Assembly: GCF_014637795.1 (NCBI RefSeq)
Contig: NZ_BMFD01000010.1
Span: 1 to 64,000, forward strand
Length of the DNA stretch: 64,000 nt
From: Belliella aquatica
GTDB lineage: Bacteria > Bacteroidota > Bacteroidia > Cytophagales > Cyclobacteriaceae
Reading direction: 5' to 3'
This document shows, piece by piece, positions 1 to 9,350 of the stretch. A program made the position numbers and the translations under genes. How positions within the stretch are numbered: position 1 is the stretch's first letter; every line of letters starts with the position of its first letter. Below the pieces are notes generated by a model. The model saw only the letters and a list, made by a program, of their open reading frames with translations, did not search any database and was not told the DNA's origin.

Positions 1-150
1 ACGTCTTGGATATCTTTATTCTTAATCTATTTCAATACACCTAAATGTATCCAATTGTCGTTTCGTCTTACAATACTTCAATGAACTTGTACACCGTCAT
101 TCCGATGTCTTGTCAACAACTCTTCTGTCGCCGTTTTACTCTTGGGTTTG
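1..150 (-). other. Probable leader of an rRNA operon that lies left of the window
   Basis: No convincing gene is present here. Read leftwards from the promoter at 151-181, the transcript would contain GTTCATTGAAGTATTG (about 76-91 on the plus strand, reversed). This resembles the boxA-like GTTCTTTGA element that precedes 16S rRNA in many Bacteroidota. The stretch is AT-rich and ORF-poor and runs off the window before any rRNA sequence appears. Promoter strength and the boxA-like element are what I see; the identity of the downstream gene is inferred. An alternative is the leader of a tRNA or of an ordinary gene. Confidence 0.4.
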
Positions 151-181
151 CAAAGGTAAGAATGTTTTTTTATCCCACAAA
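151..181 (-). promoter_or_regulatory. Strong leftward promoter (TTTG-N19-TACCTTTG)
   Basis: On the minus strand TTTG (181-178) is followed after exactly 19 bases by TACCTTTG (158-151). This is a perfect match to the Bacteroidota primary sigma consensus. A-tract rich DNA lies just upstream (182-230), as in UP-element promoters. A weaker second pair, CTTG then CAGTTTTG, lies at about 286-256 with the same 19-base spacing and could be a tandem P1. Confidence 0.65.
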
Positions 182-370
182 AAAGAAGTGATAAAAATCT
201 TAAAATTCTTTTCGCTAATCCCTCTTTTCAATCGCTTTGCCCTCGTTTGGGATTGCAAAACTGCAACATATTTCCCGATTTACAAGACATCATCAACAAA
301 GTTTTTTACTCCCTAAACAAACTGCACTGATTATCAACCCTAAAAAGTTTTAACGAAGGGATCTTAATTG

Positions 371-1390
371 TTAATACTTAAATGTAGGAAGCCTTTTTTG
401 ACTATTTTTCAAATAATACTGATTGACGAAAGAATACCGGATCGATATCTCATGAGCTCCACCAGAATTTCTCCAACCCAGCTTAGACAAAGTAAAATCA
501 TAACTGTAGCCAATATCTAAGCCACTATCTAATGTAATACCAACCATCGTAATCAAAGCTTCATTGTTTGGTAAACCAAAATTAGTGGGCAATCCCCGAT
601 ACCAAAGTCCAAGGATCAAAGGTTCCAAATACAACTCAGTTCCAATATCCAACTGATCGTAAACACCTTGTTTTTTGTAATTGAATGCAAATGACAATGT
701 TCTTTCTTGTTGGGTATTATTAAAATAATCGTTGATGCTCCCTGCTAATAAATCAAATTTTACTCCACCATGTGCCGCATACTTAATAGCAAGTCGATCT
801 TGGTCGTCTGTTAAGAATGATAATTCAGGCCTGAGAAGATGGTGTCCTGAAATACCAAACCAATACTTATTATTATAGTATAGTAATCCTGTGTGCAAAT
901 CAGCAAAGGTCTGATTTCTGTCGTCCATATTATTTATTCCGTTCCCAGGATTTATCACACCTCTATCTATATCAAGTTGAGTACTTAAAATTACTTCATC
1001 GAAACTTGCAGATCTCGTCGCGTATGAACCTTGGGCTCCCATATGCAAGAAGCCATTTTCACCAACTCTTAATCTGTATGAATACAATAGTCCTATTTCA
1101 TTATTTTGAAACCCAGTTAGACTTTCCTTACTCCCATTAACGATAATCCCTATACCTGAATTTTTGCTATCAATGAAATGATCTGCATAAGCGGAAAATA
1201 CAACAAAAGTCTGATTTAAGGAGGGCCATTGATTTCTAAAATTAAACCCAACTCGTGTCATTTCGGAACTTCCCGTGAATGCAGGATTCAAATACATCGA
1301 GGCTGCATAAAACTGAGAAAACTGAACATCCTGAGATTTTGCCATAAAACTCAAGAACATGAATATAATCGTTAAAACATTTCTCATCAT
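371..1390 (-). CDS. PorP/SprF family type IX secretion system membrane protein
   Basis: 339 aa. The N-terminal signal peptide is about 19 residues, ending at KSQD. It is followed by the family hallmark region (VQFSQFYAASMYLNPAFTGS), which defines the PorP/SprF outer membrane beta-barrel family. The protein is about the usual length (300-350 aa). Members of this family partner with proteins carrying a type B C-terminal sorting domain and help them cross or attach to the outer membrane through the type IX secretion system. The start overlaps the stop of the upstream adhesin gene (ATGATGA), so the two are translationally coupled. The pairing supports a dedicated SprF-like partner for the 1387-3735 product. 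The family call is secure; the specific partner role is inferred. Confidence 0.93.
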   Translation of the reverse strand: MMRNVLTIIFMFLSFMAKSQDVQFSQFYAASMYLNPAFTGSSEMTRVGFNFRNQWPSLNQTFVVFSAYADHFIDSKNSGIGIIVNGSKESLTGFQNNEIGLLYSYRLRVGENGFLHMGAQGSYATRSASFDEVILSTQLDIDRGVINPGNGINNMDDRNQTFADLHTGLLYYNNKYWFGISGHHLLRPELSFLTDDQDRLAIKYAAHGGVKFDLLAGSINDYFNNTQQERTLSFAFNYKKQGVYDQLDIGTELYLEPLILGLWYRGLPTNFGLPNNEALITMVGITLDSGLDIGYSYDFTLSKLGWRNSGGAHEISIRYSFVNQYYLKNSQKRLPTFKY

Positions 1391-3735
1391 CTAATCAATA
1401 GAAACCTCCCATTTTCTTCTATCCTATCACCATCAATGGATTCCGTTATCACTTTATATACATAACTTCCACCTGGCATCAATTCATCATTGACTCGACC
1501 ATCCCAACCTGGTGAATTGACATCTTTGGTTTCAAAAATCAAATTTCCCCAAATATTGAAAATACGTAGTTCCATCTTTGCAATGCCCTTAAACTTTGGC
1601 CTGAAATAATTATTTTCTGATTGATTTGGGGTAAAACCAGTTGGATACATGATTCGAAAAGATTGTGTAATTGCAACTTCCGCTTCAAAAACACTTTCAC
1701 ATCCAATACTATTAAATACAGTCAGACTAACTAAGAAAGTCCCTTTTTTACCAAAAACATGAATAGGACTTTCTTCTTCACTTGTATTCCCGTCTCCAAA
1801 ATCCCAGAACCAACCTACTGCACCACCTGAGGATTCACTAAAAAATCTAATTGGGTCATCAATAAAAACTCCTCCATCTGCATCTGATTTAATCCCCGTT
1901 CCGTCTATCTCGTAATCAAAAGCAACAAGTAATTCCTCTTCAACAAGCTGTACTTCAAATTCAATTGGGTCTGACCAACAAGAAAGGTCTTTGTCTTTAA
2001 TGCTTAAGAAATAAATTCCAGATCTATTGATTTCGGACATTTCTTCATTCATAAAAATTATTCCTTCAGAAGAAAGTAATTGATAATCATAATTTAAAAC
2101 ATCATACTCTACTATAAAATCCCGAATATCAACAGGCACACCTATCTCACAACCTATCACAGGGTTTTCAATTTCTACGGTTGGAAAATCTGGATTTACG
2201 AGACTGATAACTTCTGACTCGACCGGGCAACTTTTTGAATTAAACGCTAAAACTTTATAATCACCTGCTGCAGTAACTTCTATTTGTGCGTTTTCGGATT
2301 CGGCTATCAATTCCTCTCCAAGAAACCATTGGTATTTTACATACGCTTCTCCCCCAACGGCATTAAGCATTACAAAATCACCTTCACAAAGTCTGATTTC
2401 ATTTTTATCAAGATTGATTAGTTCACTTTCAATAGCAACAGGAGCAGGAGATTCTTGAACCAATAATTTGATAGAGTTACCTGAAGATGATTTCCCATAG
2501 TTATCTGTAATAGTATAAAAGACTTCCACGGTTTCATCAATGAATTCAGGGCTTGGGAAAAAAGTGAAGCCTCCACCTTCTGTATCTGCTTTGAAAACTC
2601 CTTGTGGTAATATCAATTCTCGATTCTCAGGTCTACAATTCCCCTGACTGCAAATATCTTCATCTTCCGAAATAATATCTTCTAATGATTCATAGAACTG
2701 AATACATCTCAAAGAAGAATTTTCATTCGGCAAATTAATATTCGTATTAAATAAGTTATAGGTATTTTCCTGTCCTGCGCAAGACGCAATGTCATCAATA
2801 TCAATCCCCATAGGATCAACTAATCCATCATCATTAGAAACTTCCACTATTACATTCCGGATTTCATGAAAATTATTTTCTCCACCAGTAGAGGCTGCAA
2901 AACCAATCTTCAATTGATCAGGGGCTATAAACGGATACGGCTCCTGATTGAAAATCGAAACCATTCTTGGATTCCCTGCTTCTGTAGTGACCAGCATTTC
3001 AACAGTTAATAAATAGCCAATATCCTCAGGATTGGGTTCCAAGTTTAAAAAAACCTGACGATAGCCAACGTTTTGTGGATTGGTCACTCGATTGGTACCT
3101 TGACCACCTGAACTTAAAGGAAATTGCTGCGCTGCAGGCAAACCAAGAACTCCTCCTTCATTTACCTTTTTTCCTACGATATATTGATATCCAGAAAAAC
3201 CTTGTCCCGGACCTCTAACAACTATTGCGTTGGGATGCGACCCACCTACATTACCTGGAAAACCACCGACTCTTGATTCTGTATTATTTCCAAAATTACC
3301 AAACGTATCGAAACCAATCCCCAAATAGGCTCCGGATAACCCAGGCTCATTATTTCTTCTTGCATATCCTAATGACCCTCCAAAACCTCCTGGATTAAAA
3401 TTAGTCACAGCCCCATCAAAAAGAAAAGCCGTCAAGCCATCAGCTCCAGTTCCACCATAACAGAAATATTCAAATGATGACTTTATGCCGAATGTAGATG
3501 AAAATGGGATATCAATATAAACAAAGCCACTTTGATCATTTTGATTGCTTGTCAATCTCAAAACTCCAGAGGTAAGGCTAGCATTTCCTCCAAAAACTGT
3601 AGAAGATTGTGTACTGCCCCCATCGAAATTTTCACAATATGGAAATCCTACTTGAGCTATCGAAATAGAGCTATCGAAAATTAAAAGGAAATGTAAGAAC
3701 AGTATAAAAAATCTAGGTTTTAATAGATTTGCCAT
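1387..3735 (-). CDS. Secreted L-type lectin/PKD protein with gliding-motility (T9SS type B) C-terminal domain
   Basis: 782 aa. A signal peptide ends near SIAQVG. Residues about 30-300 resemble a bacterial L-type lectin/concanavalin-like fold (GADGLTAFLFDG, LGIGFDTFGN). The middle part is Ig-like and contains a PKD domain at about 610-690 (WFWDFGDGNTSEEESPIHVF). The last 85 residues form a gliding-motility-associated C-terminal domain (YPTGFTPNQSENNYFRP, ELRIFNIWGNLIF, GWDGRVN, GGSYVYKV), the type B sorting signal of the type IX secretion system. It is expected at the cell surface as an adhesin or carbohydrate binder. It shares an operon with the PorP/SprF gene just downstream. Ligand unknown. 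A start at 3735 gives a proper signal peptide. Confidence 0.88.
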   Translation of the reverse strand: MANLLKPRFFILFLHFLLIFDSSISIAQVGFPYCENFDGGSTQSSTVFGGNASLTSGVLRLTSNQNDQSGFVYIDIPFSSTFGIKSSFEYFCYGGTGADGLTAFLFDGAVTNFNPGGFGGSLGYARRNNEPGLSGAYLGIGFDTFGNFGNNTESRVGGFPGNVGGSHPNAIVVRGPGQGFSGYQYIVGKKVNEGGVLGLPAAQQFPLSSGGQGTNRVTNPQNVGYRQVFLNLEPNPEDIGYLLTVEMLVTTEAGNPRMVSIFNQEPYPFIAPDQLKIGFAASTGGENNFHEIRNVIVEVSNDDGLVDPMGIDIDDIASCAGQENTYNLFNTNINLPNENSSLRCIQFYESLEDIISEDEDICSQGNCRPENRELILPQGVFKADTEGGGFTFFPSPEFIDETVEVFYTITDNYGKSSSGNSIKLLVQESPAPVAIESELINLDKNEIRLCEGDFVMLNAVGGEAYVKYQWFLGEELIAESENAQIEVTAAGDYKVLAFNSKSCPVESEVISLVNPDFPTVEIENPVIGCEIGVPVDIRDFIVEYDVLNYDYQLLSSEGIIFMNEEMSEINRSGIYFLSIKDKDLSCWSDPIEFEVQLVEEELLVAFDYEIDGTGIKSDADGGVFIDDPIRFFSESSGGAVGWFWDFGDGNTSEEESPIHVFGKKGTFLVSLTVFNSIGCESVFEAEVAITQSFRIMYPTGFTPNQSENNYFRPKFKGIAKMELRIFNIWGNLIFETKDVNSPGWDGRVNDELMPGGSYVYKVITESIDGDRIEENGRFLLIR

Positions 3736-3795
3736 CTGGCTTGGGGGAAATATTGACAGTTAAATGAATCGTAATCTAATGAAAACTGTCCGAAA

Positions 3796-3831
3796 AATAA
3801 AAAAAGGCTTCTGAGAATTTCAAAAGCCTTT
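3796..3831 (-). terminator. Rho-independent terminator after purA
   Basis: An 8-bp stem, AAAGGCTT with AAGCCTTT, with a T-tract on the minus strand lies 16 bases beyond the purA stop codon in the wrong direction for purA. It therefore sits upstream of the adhesin gene and downstream of purA on the minus strand. It ends the purA transcript and separates it from the T9SS pair. Confidence 0.7.
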
Positions 3832-3846
3832 AATGCAAGTAAGATA

Positions 3847-5142
<1,296 letters not shown>

Positions 5143-5257
5143 TTATTTCTTTTTGAGCAGCGAAGTTTGGAATAAGCTTAAATAATTGCAAGAAAAACAG
5201 CTAATTTATTATAGCACTCTGCTGTTTATATTTAAAAGATATATCAATCTAATGTTT

Positions 5258-5903
5258 TCAAAAATCTATCTCCACAAAATAGTAATTCAAATAATTCTCG
5301 TTCTCTTGATTTTTAGCTTTAAAAAACAATTTGTTTTCAACAGAAAAATAAAAAGTACTGAGATCTGGTTCAAGTTCTGTAAGGTTTACTTCTCCAACTT
5401 TTTCTAGAAAAGAGTCGAAAACTTCAAGGTTAATTTGATCTGAATTTTGGAGTCCTCTATTTGGAGACTTTACAATTCTGCAGAAGCCTTTTCCATTCGG
5501 TAACTTTTCAAAATTCCCAAATGACACATCGCCATCCCATTCTGATAACAATTCCCAAACCTTGGGTGGTAGATACTAGATTATTGAAGTTTTCAATTTT
5601 TCTCGGACCATCACTATCATAATAAGGTCCTTCCTTGATTCTTAAGCTATCCGATTCAAAAAAAAGTGTGTCTAGTGAGCTTCTAACCATGTTATGAGCT
5701 AGAAGCCTGTTAGAATCAACAAAAGTAAAACGAGGAAAAGGGTGAACAGAGCTTAAGTCGGTATCAGCATAATAAGTTGTGATTTTAGGACCGACTTTAA
5801 CTTGTATTTCTTTTCCAGAATACTGTTTCGACTCGGAACAGGAAAAAGAAATTAATCCTACAGTTAAGAATAATTGGAAATATTTGAAAATGAAACATTT
5901 CAA
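5258..5903 (-). pseudogene. Decayed DUF4221-like secreted lipoprotein gene (internal deletion plus frameshift)
   Basis: Two fragments in different frames together resemble both ends of the intact DUF4221 protein at 31663-32766. The 5' fragment (to 5508) has a lipoprotein signal (LTVGLISFSCSESK) and the N-terminal blade region. The 3' fragment (from about 5551) ends in the C-terminal VFDSFLEKVGEVNL..FSVENKLFF pattern. About 160-170 middle residues are missing, and the frame shifts inside 5508-5551 in the stretch between two AATTCCCAAA copies (5512-5521 and 5550-5559). One out-of-frame deletion would explain both defects. The likely original start is a TTG at 5903, two bases past the STAS stop. 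The alternative is two short unrelated ORFs, which I think less likely. Confidence 0.6.
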
Positions 5904-5904
5904 A

Positions 5905-6249
5905 TCAACATACTTTTTCTTTTGCTTCGTCAAGTGTGTCAAATACTGTAAAAATATTATTCAACTTCGTAATAATCAACAGCTTTTTGACATGCTCTGA
6001 AGGAGAGGTAAGGTAGACTTCACCTCCAGAATTTCTCATTTTTGTCAGCATCGTGATTAAAACACCAATTCCACTTGAGGAAATATATCTGACTTCCTTC
6101 AAATCTATGACAAAATTCTTCACTTTATCATTTACAGCATTAGTCACAATTTCGACCAATTTTGGACCTACATCATCTCCAATCAAGTCTCCTTGAATAT
6201 GTAAAAATTGCGCTTTCTCTTTTTTCTCTAATTGATAAGTCAGTTTCAT
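5905..6249 (-). CDS. STAS-domain protein, anti-sigma factor antagonist type
   Basis: 114 aa, one STAS domain over nearly the whole length. The pattern [20 protein letters not shown] holds the serine that partner-switch kinases phosphorylate in SpoIIAA/RsbV-like proteins. Its role is to bind or release an anti-sigma/serine kinase partner or a related signalling protein; no kinase or phosphatase is encoded nearby. The start overlaps the end of fur by 4 bases (ATGA type), so it is coupled to Fur. Family secure, pathway unknown. Confidence 0.88.
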   Translation of the reverse strand: MKLTYQLEKKEKAQFLHIQGDLIGDDVGPKLVEIVTNAVNDKVKNFVIDLKEVRYISSSGIGVLITMLTKMRNSGGEVYLTSPSEHVKKLLIITKLNNIFTVFDTLDEAKEKVC

Positions 6250-6719
6250 AGTGTAGGTCTATTTTCGCATTTTTCTTTTGTACAATTTCCGTAAAGAATC
6301 AACGAGTGATGAAGCACCTTGAAATCTAAGATCTCTCCAACTGTATTTTGAATATTTTGTATTCTCGGATCACAGAATTCTTTTACTTGATTGCAATCAA
6401 CGCAAATCAGGTGATCGTGTTGCTTGTAGCCATATGATTTTTCATATTGAGCTAGATTTTTTCCAAACTGATGCTTGGTCACTAAATCACATTCAACTAA
6501 CAAATCAAGCGTATTGTAAACAGTTGCACGGCTTACTCGATAGTTTTTGTTTTTCATACTGATGTAGAGAGATTCCACATCAAAATGACCTCCACGACCA
6601 TAAATCTCTTCCAAGATTGCATATCGCTCAGGTGTTTTTCTAAGTTTTTTATTTTCCAGGTATGCTGTAAATATTTTCTTTACCTCTTCAAATAGAGTTT
6701 CATTCAGGGCCATCGTCAA
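6246..6719 (-). CDS. Fur family metal-responsive transcriptional regulator
   Basis: 157 aa. It has an N-terminal winged helix ([30 protein letters not shown]) and a C-terminal dimer/metal domain with [18 protein letters not shown] and a second cysteine pair CTKEKC, the four-cysteine structural zinc site of Fur/PerR/Zur proteins. It probably represses iron, zinc or peroxide genes; the exact metal cannot be read from the sequence. It is followed by the STAS gene with a 4-base overlap and preceded by relA/spoT. A -7-like TATATTTG on the minus strand (6738-6731) sits 12 bases before the start, so it may have its own promoter. Confidence 0.93.
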   Translation of the reverse strand: MTMALNETLFEEVKKIFTAYLENKKLRKTPERYAILEEIYGRGGHFDVESLYISMKNKNYRVSRATVYNTLDLLVECDLVTKHQFGKNLAQYEKSYGYKQHDHLICVDCNQVKEFCDPRIQNIQNTVGEILDFKVLHHSLILYGNCTKEKCENRPTL

Positions 6720-6794
6720 GATTTTTGTTTCAAATATAACTGTTCTTATTTAGAAATAATTCAAATAAACCTAATCAAAAACCGTGGTGAAGAA

Positions 6795-9020
6795 TTAATA
6801 GTCAAAACGAGTGATTTTGATGATCCCTTCTACTTGTGCTAAGTTATCCATCAGTTTTTCTAGATGCTGTGTACTGTGCACATACAATTTGATAGTCCCC
6901 TCAAATATTCCAGCATCTGAATCAACAGTGATGGAGCGCATATTAACTTTAAGTTCGTTAGAGATTACTTTCGTAACATCATTGATCAATCCAACACGAT
7001 CGGTTCCTACTATTCTTAATCCTGCTAGGAATGCGATTTCTTGTTGACTAGTCCATTTTGCCTTAATAACTCTATTCCCATGATTCGACAAAAGTTCCAG
7101 TGCATTTGGGCAAGATGTCCTGTGAATTTTGATTCCTTCGTTGATGGTCACAAAACCGAAGACATCATCTCCTGGAATTGGATTACAACATTTGGCAAGT
7201 ACATAATCCACCAGGTCCATGTCTTCACCGATCAACAATTGATCATGGTCTGGGCCTTTCAGGTTCTTAATTTCTTTGGTAAAACTTGACTCGTCTTTTA
7301 CAACTTCAAATGAAGCCTTCCCTTTTTGTCTCTTTTCTTCTTTAAAATCTTTAAATCCTTTGATTGAAGTCGATTCAATGATTCCTTTACCAACCTTATA
7401 ATAAAACTCATTGGCAGTTTTTGTCTCGAAATAAGCGCGAAGTTGTTCTACTGTCTCAGAATTAAAATCCAACTTCATCTGCTTCAGCTTGCGCTGGACA
7501 ATCTCTCTCCCATCCAAAATCGAAGATTTTTTCTCTTCTCTAAGCGCATCTTTGATCTTGGCTTTCGCTCTTGAGGTGACGACTTGATTTAGCCAGTCTT
7601 CTGTTGGTTTTTGCTTACTTGATGTAAGAATTTCTACTTGATCACCATTTTTTAATTTGTGGCTGATAGATACCAATTTTTGATTGACCTTGGCACCGAT
7701 ACATTTTGCTCCTACCTCAGTATGGATTTCAAAAGCAAAATCAAGTGCTGTGGCACCAATTGGCATTACTTTCAAATCTCCTTTTGGTGTAAAAACAAAT
7801 ACTTCATCATGGAACAAATTGCCCCTGAAATCATCCATAAACTCAATTGCAGACCCATCATTTGACTCCAATAGTGTCCTAACTTGAGTGATCCAATCAT
7901 CGAGTCCTGTAGTTGATTTGGTCGATGCTACTTCTTTGTCCTTATATTTCCAGTGAGCTGCATATCCTCTTTCAGCAATATCATCCATCCGCTGACTTCG
8001 TATCTGAACCTCCACCCACTGACCTGTATTACTCATAGCCGTGGTATGCAAAGATTCATACCCATTGGATCTTGGTGTGCTAATCCAATCTCTCAGTCGA
8101 TCTGGATTAGGTCTATAAAAATCAGTAACTACGGAATAAACTTGCCAGCAATCTGCTTTTTCATTTTCTACTTCCGTATCAATAATAATTCTCACAGCAA
8201 AAAGATCATAAACCTCCTCAAAGGGAATGTTCTGCTTCTTCATTTTATTGTAAATAGAATAAACTGATTTAGGCCTTCCTTTGATAGTGAAATTAAAACC
8301 TTGCTCAGTTAGTTCTTCCTCTAAGGGAGCTATAAAGCTTTTAATAAACTTATTTCTAGAGAGCCTTGTCTCATTGATTTTTTCTACAATAAAATTGTAA
8401 GTATCTGTATCTGTATATTTAAGATATAAATCTTCTAATTCAGACTTAATCGTATAAAGACCAAGTCTATGCGCTAAAGGCGCATATAAATACATAGTTT
8501 CAGAGGCAATTTTGAGCTGCTTATGCCTTGGCATGCTACTCAAAGTCCTCATGTTATTAAGTCTATCAGCTATTTTGATCAATATCACTCTCACATCATC
8601 TGAGAGTGTCAATAACATTTTCCTGAAATTCTCTGCTTGTTGAGAGGAACCATAATCAAAAACACCTGAGATTTTGGTCAATCCGTCAATAATCTGCATG
8701 ACTTTATGTCCAAATTCCCTCTCAATATCCTCAAGCTCCCAGTCAGTATCTTCTACCACATCATGTAATAGTGCTGCCACAATGCTCGTAGGACCTAAAC
8801 CTATCTCTTCAACACAAACAAGAGCAACTTCTAGGGGATGATAAATATAAGGCTCACCGGATTTTCTTCTCATCTCCTTATGAGCCTCATTAGAAACATT
8901 GAATGCTTTTTTAATAGTTTTCGCATCATTCCCCTTTAACAAGGGTTTTGCTAGCTTCAACAACTTCCTATATCTCTTTAGAATCTCTTTTCTTTCTTCT
9001 TCCAGATCAACTTGTATCAT
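6795..9020 (-). CDS. RelA/SpoT family bifunctional (p)ppGpp synthetase/hydrolase
   Basis: 741 aa. Domains in order: HD hydrolase (about 40-190, with LLHDVVEDTDW and the RLNNMRTL region), synthetase (about 240-350, with GRPKSVYSIYNKM, YDLFAVRIII and NGYESLHTTAM), TGS (about 400-460, VFVFTPKGDLKVMPIGATAL), a linker with KCCNPIPGDD, and a C-terminal ACT domain ending at RFDY. The intact HD motif suggests it can also hydrolyse (p)ppGpp, so it is a long Rsh protein controlling the stringent response at the ribosome. It starts the minus-strand block leading to fur. The start at 9020 gives the standard N-terminus. Confidence 0.96.
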   Translation of the reverse strand: MIQVDLEEERKEILKRYRKLLKLAKPLLKGNDAKTIKKAFNVSNEAHKEMRRKSGEPYIYHPLEVALVCVEEIGLGPTSIVAALLHDVVEDTDWELEDIEREFGHKVMQIIDGLTKISGVFDYGSSQQAENFRKMLLTLSDDVRVILIKIADRLNNMRTLSSMPRHKQLKIASETMYLYAPLAHRLGLYTIKSELEDLYLKYTDTDTYNFIVEKINETRLSRNKFIKSFIAPLEEELTEQGFNFTIKGRPKSVYSIYNKMKKQNIPFEEVYDLFAVRIIIDTEVENEKADCWQVYSVVTDFYRPNPDRLRDWISTPRSNGYESLHTTAMSNTGQWVEVQIRSQRMDDIAERGYAAHWKYKDKEVASTKSTTGLDDWITQVRTLLESNDGSAIEFMDDFRGNLFHDEVFVFTPKGDLKVMPIGATALDFAFEIHTEVGAKCIGAKVNQKLVSISHKLKNGDQVEILTSSKQKPTEDWLNQVVTSRAKAKIKDALREEKKSSILDGREIVQRKLKQMKLDFNSETVEQLRAYFETKTANEFYYKVGKGIIESTSIKGFKDFKEEKRQKGKASFEVVKDESSFTKEIKNLKGPDHDQLLIGEDMDLVDYVLAKCCNPIPGDDVFGFVTINEGIKIHRTSCPNALELLSNHGNRVIKAKWTSQQEIAFLAGLRIVGTDRVGLINDVTKVISNELKVNMRSITVDSDAGIFEGTIKLYVHSTQHLEKLMDNLAQVEGIIKITRFDY

Positions 9021-9110
9021 ATATTCGAAGGTAAAAACAATTCTGAATTTAATTTAAATCAATATCTAATATTTTACTCAAGAATTTTTTCATTTTTTTT
9101 CATGACAACT

Positions 9111-9141
9111 TTTGCAAGTTTCAAAATCATGATTACCTTTG
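9111..9141 (+). promoter_or_regulatory. Consensus promoter of tRNA-Leu
   Basis: TTTG (9111-9114) is followed after 19 bases by TACCTTTG (9134-9141), an exact Bacteroidota sigma pattern. The predicted start, about 6 bases past the -7 box, falls about 10 bases before the tRNA 5' end at 9158. A T/A-rich tract (9091-9105) precedes the TTTG element. Confidence 0.8.
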
Positions 9142-9157
9142 CGTCCACATTAGATAA

Positions 9158-9239
9158 GCGGATGTGGCGAAATTGGTAGACGCACTAGACTTAGGATCTA
9201 GCGCCGTAAGGCATGGGGGTTCGAGTCCCTCTATCCGCA
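9158..9239 (+). tRNA. tRNA-Leu (anticodon TAG)
   Basis: The cloverleaf is complete. The acceptor GCGGATG (9158-9164) pairs with TATCCGC (9232-9238), with discriminator A at 9239. The anticodon stem CTAGA/TCTAG encloses loop CTTAGGA, giving anticodon TAG at 9192-9194. A long variable arm typical of class II leucine tRNAs and a T arm with TTCGAGT follow. The CCA end is not encoded. It reads CUA codons. Confidence 0.97.
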
Positions 9240-9246
9240 CGTTTTC

Positions 9247-9318
9247 AAACCCTCAATCACGGTTCCGATTTCGAAGAAGCTAAAAGCAATTCGAATGAAG
9301 AAAAGAGATTGAGGGTTT
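9247..9318 (+). other. Nested long inverted repeat between tRNA-Leu and tig
   Basis: A perfect 12-bp inverted repeat, AAACCCTCAATC (9247-9258) with GATTGAGGGTTT (9307-9318), encloses a second one made of two TTCGAA boxes (9270-9275 and 9290-9295) around GCTAAAAGC. Five T residues (9316-9320) follow the outer arm. It can fold as a two-tier hairpin and may terminate the tRNA transcript. It lies 32 bases before the tig start, so it could also act in the tig leader. Confidence 0.6.
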
Positions 9319-9350
9319 TTAGTTAAAGACAAATCAAAATCAATAATACC

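Noticed and set aside
110-316. 68-codon frame on the plus strand at the left edge
   Set aside because: It covers the leftward promoter at 151-181 and has no family features; composition is that of spacer DNA.
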